A program made the translations under genes and the position numbers. The notes beneath the pieces are model-generated. The model saw only the letters and a list, made by a program, of their open reading frames with translations. It was not told where the DNA came from and searched no databases. Shown here piece after piece: positions 1 through 8,695 of a DNA stretch of 64,000 nt (position 1 is its first letter; each line of letters starts with the position of its first letter). This DNA comes from Allohahella marinimesophila (lineage in GTDB: Bacteria > Pseudomonadota > Gammaproteobacteria > Pseudomonadales > Oleiphilaceae), in NCBI RefSeq assembly GCF_039538005.1, contig NZ_BAABBO010000007.1:434001-498000 (forward strand), given 5' to 3'.

Positions 1-1
1 G

Positions 2-478
2 GGTCTTCGGAGGCACTGGAAGGTTAGCCGGGACACCGTAAAGAGAGGCTACTCTGTCGAAAAGGTGATAGAACAGATTGAGCATAGGATGCACGATGCG
101 CGGAAATTTATTCATCCACAAAAGCAATATGCGGACCTCGTCTTCTCCTTCTTTCCTCTCCGCGACATTCAAGGTTTAGAGCCAGGCGCAGCTGTTGAGC
201 AGGGCTTGAGAATTTACCTGGAGGCAAGCGTTTATATCGAAAATCTGTTTGATGCTTTAAAGGTAGATGTTGAGTGGGATTACTCCGAGGATATGCAGTC
301 GCAAATCCTGGTCGTCAGAGAAGAGCCGCTCCACGTCGATTTCCAGTCATTGGCTGTTCAAATGGTATCGAGCCTCGATGAGCTAGTTTACGAGCCTGAA
401 TTTGAGTCGGGGTATAATGGGCTGATTCAGATTGTAATGTTATTGTGTATCAGTCAAAAGATGAAGAGCGAAAGATAA
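2..478 (+). CDS. Phosphoribulokinase/uridine kinase-family kinase, C-terminal part (gene cut by window edge)
   Basis: The frame is open from base 2 with no start needed, so the gene begins outside the window; the internal GTG at 65 is probably not the real start. The visible part reads RRHWKVSRDTVKRGYSVEKV and then a stretch with FIHPQKQYADLVFSFFP. The RD..xRG and 'PQ/PxK.YAD' blocks are the conserved C-terminal half of P-loop kinases of the phosphoribulokinase/uridine kinase family. The Walker A part would lie upstream. It is followed 3 nt later by a HAD phosphatase and then an aldolase and a nucleotidyltransferase, so I infer a sugar or polyol kinase in glycan precursor synthesis rather than Calvin-cycle or nucleoside salvage work. 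Substrate cannot be told. Base composition is AT-rich compared with the core genes right of 8.3 kb. Confidence 0.7.
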   Translation, partial: GLRRHWKVSRDTVKRGYSVEKVIEQIEHRMHDARKFIHPQKQYADLVFSFFPLRDIQGLEPGAAVEQGLRIYLEASVYIENLFDALKVDVEWDYSEDMQSQILVVREEPLHVDFQSLAVQMVSSLDELVYEPEFESGYNGLIQIVMLLCISQKMKSER

Positions 479-481
479 CTT

Positions 482-1159
482 ATGCCTATCAAAGGAATAT
501 TGCTGGATCTCGATGATACGCTTTACGAGTATGAGCCTACTCATCGCCAAGCCTTAGATGTTGTTTTTGATGACATAGAAAAAGATATTAATGAAAGCCG
601 CTCTTCTATAAATGCTGCATTCGATCTCGCCAAAGGCCGTGTAAAATCCATCCTGCCAGCAGTAGCATCTGGGCATAGTAGAATCCTCTACTTTCAATTG
701 ATGTTTGAAAAAATGGGCTTTGATGCTATACCTCGTGCTCTAAATGCAAATGATAAATACTGGTCGGCCTTCCTTGAAAATATACGGTTGACGGAAGACG
801 CTGAACGCTTTTTCAAGCGTATTCAAGGCATTCCAATTTGTTTATTGACTGACCTTACGGCCGAAATCCAGTACAGGAAGATCCTGAGGCTTAGGCTGGA
901 GCCCAATATTTCATTTATAGTCTCCAGTGAGGAAACAGGGGTAGAGAAGCCGCATCCGTTCATGTTCCAGACAGGTCTGGTGAAGTTAGGCTTGGCCCGC
1001 GACGAAGTCATAATGATCGGAGACAGTCTCAAAAAGGATATTCTGGGGGCCTCATTTCTTGGCATCAGAAGCTACTGGCTTAATCGAGGCGCATCTGTCG
1101 CGCTAAAGCTTCCAGCATACAGTCAAGAAATTCGTTCATTAGACGAGGTGGTGCTTTAA
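482..1159 (+). CDS. HAD-superfamily phosphatase
   Basis: A 225-residue protein with HAD motif I DLDDTLY near residues 9-15 (nucleophile Asp9, acid Asp11), a motif III lysine in VEKPHPFMF, and motif IV in VIMIGDSLKKDILGA. Length and the cap between motifs I and II fit subfamily I phosphatases of the phosphoglycolate phosphatase/HDHD type. It likely dephosphorylates a sugar or polyol phosphate made by the neighbouring kinase and aldolase, but that is inference from context. It starts 3 nt after the kinase stop and its TAA shares one base with the ATG of the aldolase gene, so the three genes are translationally coupled in one operon. Confidence 0.85.
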   Translation: MPIKGILLDLDDTLYEYEPTHRQALDVVFDDIEKDINESRSSINAAFDLAKGRVKSILPAVASGHSRILYFQLMFEKMGFDAIPRALNANDKYWSAFLENIRLTEDAERFFKRIQGIPICLLTDLTAEIQYRKILRLRLEPNISFIVSSEETGVEKPHPFMFQTGLVKLGLARDEVIMIGDSLKKDILGASFLGIRSYWLNRGASVALKLPAYSQEIRSLDEVVL

Positions 1160-2211
1160 TGGAACAGTTTGTCTGGGCCTCTCGGTATCTCGGGAGCCGC
1201 TTCGATTTGGTTCAGGCCGGAGGAGGTAATACCTCGGTGAAGAGCGAAGCCACTCTAGTAGTTAAGGCTTCGGGGCTGAGTATTGGCGATATCAGCCATG
1301 ATACAGGCTACGCGACGCTGTCTCTGGAGGTCTTGCGTCAGAAACTGTTTGCGCTGTTGGCAAGCAACTGGAGAGGAAAGACAAAACAGGAGCTTGAAGC
1401 GATAGGTAAAGACCTTCTAGAAGAGGCTTCTCGTGGGGAAGGCCGACCCTCTATAGAGACGTTCCTACACGCCGTGTTCAAAAAATATACGCTGCATACT
1501 CACCCAGTTGCGGTGAATAGTTTTGTTGGTAGCGAATCCGGTTTTCAGCGGCTTAAGGAATTATATCCATCAGCCTATTTTGCAGATTATGCAACACCGG
1601 GCGTCGAGTTGCTGTTGACGATGGGTGAGGTTGTCAGGAAAACAGAGACGACCGAAGGTCCGGTGGTCGTGTTTTTAAAAAATCATGGGTTGTTAGTGTC
1701 TTCAAATAACGCTTCAGAAGCTGTCGCGCTAACAGACAGTATTTCTTCTGATCTGGCGTCTTTAGCAGGCCTGTCATTTGCTGAGTTTCGAAAGGCAGGA
1801 GATCTGTTCAGCTTGCTATACCAACACTTCGGCATTTTAGATCCTACCTGCGCGGTGATGGATCCTCAGTTGAATGAAGCTATCCTGGCCCATGCTGCTC
1901 GTCCGCTCGTGCATTTCTGTCCAGATGTTTTTATCTACATGGGCTACGCCGTTTTTCCCTTGGATCAAGGAGTGGACGGCTTAATAGAATACCAGAGAAC
2001 TTTTGGTGCTCTTCCCTCGATTTTCGTGAGTGACGGTCTTACGCTTATTCGAGCAAAGAGTTACAAGAAGCTCAAAGAAACTGAGGACATGCTGCGCTTT
2101 TACGTAATGGTCAACAGCGCTCAGCTCCAGCACCAGGTAAGTGGCTTGGATCGCGATGAAATTGCCTATCTCGGAAACTGGGATGCGGAAAAGTTTCGGC
2201 AAGGTGTGTAG
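1159..2211 (+). CDS. Class II aldolase/adducin-family protein, long form
   Basis: A 350-residue protein. The N-terminal part has the phosphate-binding GGGNTSVK block near residue 22. Metal-binding histidines are visible in TLHTHPVAVNSF and a second block is NHGLLVSS. These are hallmarks of the zinc-dependent fuculose/rhamnulose-phosphate aldolase fold. It is about 130 residues longer than simple class II aldolases (about 215) and ends with a LGNWDAEKFR motif, as in the longer aldolase halves of RhaD/YuxG-type proteins, but no dehydrogenase domain follows. I infer a lyase or aldol step that makes or splits a ketose phosphate for the polysaccharide. ATG at 1159 overlaps the upstream stop by one base. 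The 250-nt gap after it suggests the next gene has its own promoter. Confidence 0.85.
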   Translation: MEQFVWASRYLGSRFDLVQAGGGNTSVKSEATLVVKASGLSIGDISHDTGYATLSLEVLRQKLFALLASNWRGKTKQELEAIGKDLLEEASRGEGRPSIETFLHAVFKKYTLHTHPVAVNSFVGSESGFQRLKELYPSAYFADYATPGVELLLTMGEVVRKTETTEGPVVVFLKNHGLLVSSNNASEAVALTDSISSDLASLAGLSFAEFRKAGDLFSLLYQHFGILDPTCAVMDPQLNEAILAHAARPLVHFCPDVFIYMGYAVFPLDQGVDGLIEYQRTFGALPSIFVSDGLTLIRAKSYKKLKETEDMLRFYVMVNSAQLQHQVSGLDRDEIAYLGNWDAEKFRQGV

Positions 2212-2462
2212 TCCACACTCTGCACATGTTTTATGAATAGGTAGTCGGACGGCCATCTGATGCTAGCGGTTATGACCAATGTCGACAATTCGTCCGCCGA
2301 TGAGAGATCCTGTGAATGCCGTCAAGGTGACTTAATTCGCTGCACTCATACATTGAACTGAAAACAAAATCCATGTTGATGTCGGGATGGCTTGTACTGT
2401 GAAAATGCCACTCAACTCACACCTCGACTACTTTTATAAATTATAAAACCTAAGGAAATAGG

Positions 2463-4100
2463 ATGCAGATAATAGTTCCCATGTCAGGTGTGGGTCAGCG
2501 CTTCGTTGACGCTGGTTATCAACAGCCAAAGCCATTAATTGTTATCGATGGTATGCCGATAATAGAACACGTTATAAATCTTTTTCCTGGGGAAGATGAT
2601 TTTCTATTTATTTGCAATGAAGAGCATATCGCAAACACGAACATGCGAGAAGTCCTTGCTCGGATAGCACCGAAGGGGAAAGTCATCACTATACCCAAGC
2701 ACAAGCTAGGTCCTGTCTATGCGGTTCAGCAAGCATTTGATCATATTGATGACGGCGAAGTAATAGTTAACTACTGCGACTTTGGTACATATTGGGATTA
2801 CTCGGATTTCCTTAAGCATACGAGAGACCGCAATGCTGATGGAGCAGTACCGTCCTACAAGGGCTTTCATCCTCACATGCTCGGCAGCACTAACTATGCT
2901 TTCATACGCGATGAAAATCAATGGATGTTGGAAATCCAGGAAAAAAAGCCTTTTACGAACAACAGGATGCAGGAATACGCGTCCAATGGTACCTATTATT
3001 TTAAGTCTGGCTCCATCATGAAAAGGTTTTTTGACGAGACCTTAAATTCTGGCGACGACCTGAATGGTGAGTTTTACGTATCGGTTGTCTTCAATCACCT
3101 GCTTAAAGCAGGGCTTAAAGTTTCAATATATGAAATTCAGCATATGTTGCAATGGGGCACCCCGAAAGACGTGGAAGAGTTTTTAAGTTGGTCTAGTTAC
3201 TTCAGAACTAATCAGGAGTTCTTGGCTCGCCCACTTGAACCAAAGGTGGATACCCTCATTCTGCCAATGGCGGGCCTTGGAAGTCGTTTTGTTAATGAGG
3301 GTTATGAGCTCCCAAAACCGCTGATTGAGGTTAACGGAAAGCCTATGGTCTTTAACGCGATCCAGTCAGCGCCTGGAGCTAGAGAGCAGTTTGCAGCGAT
3401 TCTACAGAAGCATGAAGACGAGTTTGCCTTGGTTGGCACCTTGCAGAATGAATTTCCTGATCTTAAACCGTTACTTATAGAGAATTTGACTGATGGACAG
3501 GCGTCCACATGCAAGCTCTTGGTTGAGGCTACTGAAGATGGAAAATCGATTTTTATAGGCGCCTGTGACAATGGTATGATCTGGGACGAAAGTCAATTTG
3601 ATGCCGAGTTGGAACAGGGTACAGATGTTTTGGTGTGGGCATTTCGAAATCACCCTCATGCTAACGAACACCCAGCCCACTATGGCTGGATTGATGCGGA
3701 GCAGAATAGAGTAAAAGGTGTCAGCGTCAAGGCGGCGATTTCTGATACTCCGTCCGACGATTACGGTGTTGTTGGCGCCTTTTATTTTGCAGATGTATCC
3801 GTGTTTCGTGAAGCGTACGACAGGATGTCTGCTGCTGACGATCGAGTGAACGGCGAGCTCTACGTTGATACGCTAATAAACTATGTAGACACGGAGCGCT
3901 ACACTGTGAAGATAATGCCTGTCAGCCATTTTGTTTGCTGGGGAACCCCGAGCGACTACGAAACCTTCAGATATTGGCAAAGCTATTTTCATAAGTCGGT
4001 GTCGCATCCATACAGTATAACTAACGACCCCACAATTCCTTACGCTAAAAAGAAAGGGCTGATTCTTGAATACTCCCAGTTTCGCCAAGAAAATAGATAG
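2463..4100 (+). CDS. Tandem (duplicated) NTP-transferase protein
   Basis: A 545-residue protein made of two homologous nucleotidyltransferase domains. Domain 1 begins IIVPMSGVGQRFVDAGY..PKPLI (residues 2-26). Domain 2 begins TLILPMAGLGSRFVNEGYEL.KPLI (about residue 262). Each has the nucleotide-binding GxGxRF loop, the PKPLI lysine and a later metal-binding Asp (NYCDFGTYWD; GACDNGMIWD). Each ends with an equivalent WGTP block (QWGTPKDVEEF; CWGTPSDYETF). Both domains keep the key residues, so both may be active. The family activates sugar or polyol phosphates with CTP, UTP, GTP or dTTP; the nucleotide here is unknown. A clear AAGGA ribosome site lies 7 nt before the ATG. It probably completes a kinase-phosphatase-aldolase-activation pathway with the upstream genes. 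Confidence 0.85.
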   Translation: MQIIVPMSGVGQRFVDAGYQQPKPLIVIDGMPIIEHVINLFPGEDDFLFICNEEHIANTNMREVLARIAPKGKVITIPKHKLGPVYAVQQAFDHIDDGEVIVNYCDFGTYWDYSDFLKHTRDRNADGAVPSYKGFHPHMLGSTNYAFIRDENQWMLEIQEKKPFTNNRMQEYASNGTYYFKSGSIMKRFFDETLNSGDDLNGEFYVSVVFNHLLKAGLKVSIYEIQHMLQWGTPKDVEEFLSWSSYFRTNQEFLARPLEPKVDTLILPMAGLGSRFVNEGYELPKPLIEVNGKPMVFNAIQSAPGAREQFAAILQKHEDEFALVGTLQNEFPDLKPLLIENLTDGQASTCKLLVEATEDGKSIFIGACDNGMIWDESQFDAELEQGTDVLVWAFRNHPHANEHPAHYGWIDAEQNRVKGVSVKAAISDTPSDDYGVVGAFYFADVSVFREAYDRMSAADDRVNGELYVDTLINYVDTERYTVKIMPVSHFVCWGTPSDYETFRYWQSYFHKSVSHPYSITNDPTIPYAKKKGLILEYSQFRQENR

Positions 4101-4467
4101 CGCCGAGAATAGGGAACTCGCTCGTTTCCTGATCGTCGGAGGTGCTTCTGTTGCAACCGACTTGCTCGGGTACTTTCTGCTGTCTCTTTACATTGACTAC
4201 AATGTTGCAAAAGGCATCTCTTTTTGCTTGGGAAGTATAGTGGCTTACGTCCTAAACAATATTTGGACGTTCAAGGTTACTAAATTTACCCATGTCAATG
4301 TCATGAAGTTTTCTCTTCTTTACATTACAACCTTCCTTTTCAACGTTGCTATTAACGCTCTCGTATTTCTTGCCTTCGAGATAAAGTTTCTGGCTTTCCT
4401 TTTCGCGACTGGCGTCAGTGCCGTCCTAAACTACGTCGGACTAAAGTATTGGGTATTCAAGAAATGA
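4066..4467 (+). CDS. GtrA-like membrane protein
   Basis: A 133-residue protein with four predicted membrane helices and the family signature ELARFLIVGGASVATDLLGYF at the first helix and LNNIWTFK after helix 2. GtrA-family proteins are thought to flip undecaprenyl-phosphate-linked sugars across the inner membrane or otherwise assist glycosylation with a partner GT2. The start is TTG at 4066, preceded by AAAGG and overlapping the previous gene by 35 nt; no ATG or GTG lies nearer the domain. The stop overlaps the next gene (ATGA), a DPM1-type GT2, which is the classic GtrA-GtrB pairing. Confidence 0.85.
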   Translation: MNTPSFAKKIDSAENRELARFLIVGGASVATDLLGYFLLSLYIDYNVAKGISFCLGSIVAYVLNNIWTFKVTKFTHVNVMKFSLLYITTFLFNVAINALVFLAFEIKFLAFLFATGVSAVLNYVGLKYWVFKK

Positions 4468-5177
4468 AGAAATTGTCTATCGTGGTCCCTTGCTATAATG
4501 AATCCAGGAATATTCCTCTCATCCTAGAAAGGTTTGAAAAAGTTGTTGCTGACGACAGCGTCGAGGTCCTGCTTGTTAATAACGGATCTACTGATGGAAG
4601 TGCCGAGGTGATGAATGAGCTTCTTCCAAATTATCCCTTCGCTCGCGTGGTCTCTGTCGAGGTTAACCAAGGCTATGGATACGGAATATTGCAAGGCCTG
4701 GCTGCAGCTAACGGTGAGAGCTTAGCTTGGACACATGCTGATATGCAGACAGACCCTTTTGACGTCATCAAGGCGTGGAAAATAATGCAATCTGAGCCTG
4801 ATACTTCAAAGACTTACGTGAAAGGGGTAAGGCGAGGAAGAGCCTTTTTTGATGAATTTTTTACTATAGGCATGAGTGGGTTTGAAAGTATCCTTTTACG
4901 GGCAAGGCTGTGGGACATCAATGCGCAGCCTAATGTGTTCCACCGGACGTTCTATGAGACTTGGCAGGACCCCCCTTCGGATTTTTCGCTAGATTTGTTC
5001 GTTTATTATGAAGCAGTGCGGCGCGGCCTGACCATACGGAGGTTTGAAGTTTTCTTCCCTGGCAGAATTCATGGTGAGTCTAGCTGGAACACTGGTCTTA
5101 GGTCCAAGTGGAAGTTTATTAGGCGCACAATAGATTTCTCTCTTGCCATGAGAAAGAATTTAAATCATAGAGGGTGA
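4464..5177 (+). CDS. Family 2 glycosyltransferase (DPM1/GtrB-like)
   Basis: Begins MKKLSIVVPCYNESRNIP, the standard start of a GT2 GT-A domain. It has LLVNNGSTDGS and an acidic metal-binding block in WTHADMQTDPFD around residues 90-100. At 237 residues it lacks the C-terminal membrane helices of full GtrB. The ATG at 4464 overlaps the GtrA stop by 4 nt; a longer TTG start at 4449 is possible but less likely. I infer transfer of a sugar from the nucleotide donor to a polyprenyl phosphate, with the upstream GtrA-like protein as partner. Confidence 0.87.
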   Translation: MKKLSIVVPCYNESRNIPLILERFEKVVADDSVEVLLVNNGSTDGSAEVMNELLPNYPFARVVSVEVNQGYGYGILQGLAAANGESLAWTHADMQTDPFDVIKAWKIMQSEPDTSKTYVKGVRRGRAFFDEFFTIGMSGFESILLRARLWDINAQPNVFHRTFYETWQDPPSDFSLDLFVYYEAVRRGLTIRRFEVFFPGRIHGESSWNTGLRSKWKFIRRTIDFSLAMRKNLNHRG

Positions 5178-5181
5178 TGAA

Positions 5182-5799
5182 GTGGTTGAGTTTATTGCAC
5201 ATCGCATTAATCAGCGTGCTGAGTTAGCTAATGTGAGCAAGAATTTCGGAGTTGAACTTGACCTCCGTGATTGCGAAAAGATGCTCCATTTGTCGCATGA
5301 TCCCTTTACTATCGGTGAGTCGTTTGACGAGTATGCTAGGGCCTATGATCATGGCACGATGATTCTGAATATCAAGAGTGAACGCATAGAGCTTAGAGCG
5401 ATTGAGTTGATCAAACGCCACAAAATTCAAAAGTACTTTTTCCTGGACAGTTCTTTCCCGATGCTAAAGTTGCTAAGTGATCTAGGGGAAAATAATCTCG
5501 CAGTCCGCTTCTCCGAATACGAGGGTATGGACACTTTACGGGCAATGCGAGGCCGAGCTAGATGGGTGTGGGTTGACTGTTTTTCCAGACTTCCGCTTAC
5601 GGACATTATTTATCAGGAGCTTAAAGACTTGAACTACAATATCTGTATCGTCTCTCCTGAGCTTCAGGGCCAGGATGAAAAACTGGAAGACTATGCCGCG
5701 TACATGAGGCAGGAAAAAATTGTTCCTGACGCTATCTGCTCGAAAGTATATAACTTCGAGCGCTGGAAAAAGTTTTTCGAGTTTCCAGCGTTCGGTTAA
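5182..5799 (+). CDS. GDPD-like (PI-PLC-type TIM barrel) protein
   Basis: A 205-residue protein with AHRINQ at residues 6-11, GVELDLRD at about 24-31 and LSHDPF at about 37-42. These match the HRG, E.D and HD metal/catalytic blocks of glycerophosphodiester phosphodiesterases, in a shortened, divergent form. It has no signal peptide, so it acts in the cytoplasm. Start is GTG at 5182 with AGGG upstream, 4 nt after the GT2 stop; the ATG at 5177 is out of frame. In this context it could hydrolyse or form a phosphodiester on a glycan precursor, but substrate and activity are unknown. Confidence 0.7.
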   Translation: MVEFIAHRINQRAELANVSKNFGVELDLRDCEKMLHLSHDPFTIGESFDEYARAYDHGTMILNIKSERIELRAIELIKRHKIQKYFFLDSSFPMLKLLSDLGENNLAVRFSEYEGMDTLRAMRGRARWVWVDCFSRLPLTDIIYQELKDLNYNICIVSPELQGQDEKLEDYAAYMRQEKIVPDAICSKVYNFERWKKFFEFPAFG

Positions 5800-5870
5800 C
5801 AGCCAATCTTTCGCCGCTTTTGCATTGTAAGCCTTGATGCCCGCTTTTCTCTGACGCTCTGCCCTGAAAC

Positions 5871-6986
5871 CTAACCCAGTGAAACTGTCTTGTTTGATGT
5901 AGTAGGTCGACTTCCGTAAAGAGTTTTGAGAAAGTTGGTGGCTTCCTCCAGGTCGGGATCTGCCCACTCGTCAGACTCAGCTGCTGTCGAATAAACCGGA
6001 TCACCCGCCACTGGCACTAGCCGATAGCTGACGCCATGAAACTGTGGGTGGTCCTTAAAATCGTCAGCTCCACTGTATTTCGTTGCGACAACCGGCTTTC
6101 CTAAGGCAAGCGCCTCCGCGATAACAAGCCCATACCCTTCAGAGCGGTGCAGCGAAATGAATACATCTGAACTGCTGAGCAGTTTGAACTGATCTTTAGG
6201 CGTAAGCGACTCATTGATATGAATCAATCTTGGATCCTGAGCGCAGAGGCGTGAGAATTCCTCCAATTCAGTTCGTTCCAGATTTCTTGTCTTCACGAGC
6301 AAACTTACGTCGTCAATGTCGGGGAATGCTCGTTGAAAAACCTCGACTGCACCAAAAGGATTTTTCCTGCTCAGTGAAGATCTTCCGTCAGCAGTAGTGA
6401 GGAAGACATAGCTATCTAGCGGAATGTCGAATTGAGGTCGATCCAGAGTGACAGATTGGCAGGGAGGGTAATCCACTTTATGCGGGACTACTCTGACTGG
6501 AATGGAGCTGTCTTGCTCCAGAGCATTAGCAACGAAGGTGCTCGGCACCCATACTTCAGATAGCCAACGCTGCTCATAAAACCAGGAGCTCGGAGCTCTG
6601 GCGAGTTCATAATGCCAGAATCCTACGACGCTCCATTTTCTGTTTATAAATAGCCCTAAGTGCCAGAGAGCCCTGCGTGTTTCTGGGGCATTCACGTGCA
6701 CAATCAGGGTGCCAGTCTTGGTGGTTGGCATTTGCTGCAATGGGTGAGGTGACTCGATGTCGATCTGGTTGAACGCTGCGCTAAGGTCCACACAAATAGG
6801 CTTATATCCATCTCTCACTAAAGCAGCCGCATGCAGCTGGGCCGATCGGCCTATACCGCTTGCTGTGCGGAAAAAACCAGCCACTACTAGAGGTCCGTCA
6901 CTCAAATTGACGGGAGGAGCTGCCGGCTTGGCCAATAGAAGGCCGGTAAGCAGATCGAATAATTTGAATTTCAGAGATCTCAACAT
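5871..6986 (-). CDS. Family 4-type glycosyltransferase
   Basis: A 371-residue GT-B enzyme. The acceptor-side N-terminus has SGIGRSAQLHAAAL. The C-terminal donor-binding block is FISLHRSEGYGLVIAEALALG followed by PVVATKYSGADDF, the GT4 E-x7-E signature. The ATG at 6986 is clear. It converges with the GDPD-like gene across 71 nt and is more GC-rich than the genes left of it. Likely adds a sugar in polysaccharide assembly; sugar unknown. Confidence 0.87.
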   Translation of the reverse strand: MLRSLKFKLFDLLTGLLLAKPAAPPVNLSDGPLVVAGFFRTASGIGRSAQLHAAALVRDGYKPICVDLSAAFNQIDIESPHPLQQMPTTKTGTLIVHVNAPETRRALWHLGLFINRKWSVVGFWHYELARAPSSWFYEQRWLSEVWVPSTFVANALEQDSSIPVRVVPHKVDYPPCQSVTLDRPQFDIPLDSYVFLTTADGRSSLSRKNPFGAVEVFQRAFPDIDDVSLLVKTRNLERTELEEFSRLCAQDPRLIHINESLTPKDQFKLLSSSDVFISLHRSEGYGLVIAEALALGKPVVATKYSGADDFKDHPQFHGVSYRLVPVAGDPVYSTAAESDEWADPDLEEATNFLKTLYGSRPTTSNKTVSLG

Positions 6987-7047
6987 GCAAAAGCGTTCCG
7001 GAGGGCCAAAGTTAGCGAAAAGGATGTTTTACAAATTCTGAGAGGCA

Positions 7048-8013
7048 TCAGCACACGAAGATAGTAGCCACCCGCCGTGCGAAACCATGCTTTCGATATC
7101 GTCCAGAAGAGAATGCCAGTTTTCGTTTCATTGCGGACCCAGTGCGGAGGGAAGCATACGAAGCAACTAACTGAAATGCTTCGGTGGCCGGGTTAAGGGT
7201 TGCCGCCAATGCATCTGCCTGAGTAAAGGTCCGAAACAGATCTGCTTTCATCTTCTGAAAATCCTTGGCCTTAGAGAACCAATGTCCAACACTAAATTCT
7301 TTGGCGCCAATTTGATTTTCAGAATGCTGCCTGTATTGAACAAGCGGTGCAGATATAGTTTTGACTCTTCCATGTGCGATCGCGACCAAAGCCAACCACC
7401 AGTCATGCACAACAGCATCCTGAGGACATGGAAACGCTTTTTTCAAAAGCGGCCAATTGAAGAGAGTTGTGCATCCCGTTACGAAGTTTTGGGTAAGCGC
7501 TACATTTAGCGCCTTCATTGCAGCTGGTTCGATGCGTTGAAACGACCAGAAAGATGCGCTGATCTCGAGGAGGTTCTGATCAACCACTTGCAGGTCTGAA
7601 TGCACCAGTACTGGCACTCCCTCTCCTGCCACATCTTCTTCCAGGCGCAATTCCTGAAGCGAGTGCTCAAGCCTTGCAGGCAACCAGACATCATCCTGGT
7701 CGCACAGAGCTACGTAGTTTGCCGTAGCATGCTGTGCCATCACATTGAGACTCTTTTTGACGCCCAGGCGTCCTTCAGCATCTCGAACGAGGAAAACTTT
7801 CTCGGGATGGGTGACGGCGAACGATTCCAGTATTGCTGGCGTGCAATCTGTTGAGCAGTCGTCACGAATAATAAGCCTCCAGTCGCGAAAGCTTTGAGCG
7901 AGCAGACTTTCCAGTAAGCACTCGAGATAGCGCTCGCCGTTGTAGGTAGGAAGCAGAATGTCGATCTGAGGCTTCAGCTCACGGGTCATTTTCATGGTAT
8001 CCGTATGGCTCAT
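7048..8013 (-). CDS. Family 2 glycosyltransferase
   Basis: A 321-residue protein with IDILLPTYNGERYLECLLESL, IIRDDCSTD and ALCDQDDVWLP, the GT2 nucleotide-binding and DxD (DQDD) blocks seen in rhamnosyltransferase-like enzymes. The first ATG is at 8013; the ATG at 7995 (MKMTREL) is an equally good start. It lies 61 nt upstream of the GT4 gene on the same strand and probably forms an operon with it. It is the last polysaccharide gene before the core gene dgkA. Confidence 0.88.
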   Translation of the reverse strand: MSHTDTMKMTRELKPQIDILLPTYNGERYLECLLESLLAQSFRDWRLIIRDDCSTDCTPAILESFAVTHPEKVFLVRDAEGRLGVKKSLNVMAQHATANYVALCDQDDVWLPARLEHSLQELRLEEDVAGEGVPVLVHSDLQVVDQNLLEISASFWSFQRIEPAAMKALNVALTQNFVTGCTTLFNWPLLKKAFPCPQDAVVHDWWLALVAIAHGRVKTISAPLVQYRQHSENQIGAKEFSVGHWFSKAKDFQKMKADLFRTFTQADALAATLNPATEAFQLVASYASLRTGSAMKRKLAFSSGRYRKHGFARRVATIFVC

Positions 8014-8308
8014 AAAGCTAATCCAAAAGTTTCTGCTGTGGGCATAAGGGCTGAAGGTTTACGCGCTGTATCAACCGGTTCGAATCCTATCATTCGTGCC
8101 CCGTGGGCGGGCGAGGCGCGATAGCTGAACACTGGCAGATCTGTTCCGCCTAGAAGCTCCTGGGGCTTTGTGAAAGCGGTAGCTATAGGCGATTTGCGGC
8201 AGTATATAGCAAGGGGAGCTCATCCTGAAGGCAGTGTCAGCAGGAGCGAGCGTCTGCGACTTCAATATGGATACGCAGAGCTGGAGGTCACTAAAGCCAC
8301 AATGAGTT
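8014..8308. other. Non-coding junction between glycan block and dgkA
   Basis: No convincing gene here; the short open frames lack family signals. It carries one tRNA-like segment (8077-8101, listed separately). Composition changes from the glycan genes to the GC-rich core across this stretch. Confidence 0.5.
8077..8101 (+). other. tRNA 3'-end-like sequence (possible attachment-site remnant)
   Basis: GGTTCGAATCCTATC followed by ATTCGTGCCC resembles a tRNA T-arm 3' half, acceptor strand and a changed CCA end. The five bases before the T-loop (8074-8078) do not pair with the 3' T-stem beyond two G-C pairs, and no D-arm or anticodon arm of correct length is upstream, so this is not a complete tRNA. 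A partial tRNA 3' end next to an AT-rich glycan block fits an integration scar, but chance similarity is possible. Confidence 0.3.
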
Positions 8309-8695
8309 TCAAACCAAAACAACCCCCCAAGCCACCCCAATCATCACCAACCCCACAAACTGCGCCGCACTCCCCATATCCTTCGCATTTTTCGCCAACA
8401 CATGAATATCGAGCGATGTCCGATCCACCGCATTCTCAATCGCAGTATTCAGCAACTCGATCGCCAGCGACAACAGGGGCACCAGCATCAATATAGCCCG
8501 CTCAGCCTTCGACACATCCAGACTCAGTGCGATCGGCTGCAGCACCAGGTTGATATACACCAACTGACGAAACGCGGCTTCGGTCAGGAAGGCAGTCTTC
8601 AAGCCCATCATTGAGTAGCGTGTGGAGTTCAGGATTCGTGCGAGTCCTTTTCCACCTTTCAAGGCAGCGGCATTCTTGGCTTCTTCATACTTCAT
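8309..8695 (-). CDS. dgkA: Diacylglycerol kinase
   Basis: A 128-residue integral membrane kinase starting MKYEEAKNAAALKGGKGLARI at ATG 8695. It shows the DgkA signature ELLNTAIENAVDR with the catalytic Glu, and three hydrophobic segments. DgkA phosphorylates diacylglycerol from membrane-derived oligosaccharide or LPS phosphoethanolamine turnover back to phosphatidate. The frame stays open upstream to 9058, but that extension is the shadow of the antiporter gene and has no family match. Confidence 0.93.
   Translation of the reverse strand: MKYEEAKNAAALKGGKGLARILNSTRYSMMGLKTAFLTEAAFRQLVYINLVLQPIALSLDVSKAERAILMLVPLLSLAIELLNTAIENAVDRTSLDIHVLAKNAKDMGSAAQFVGLVMIGVAWGVVLV

Noticed and set aside
8040..8101. 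A complete tRNA gene on the plus strand
   Set aside because: A GGGCATA/CGTGCCC acceptor pairing can be drawn, but it spans only 62 nt, the T-stem does not pair and no anticodon arm fits.
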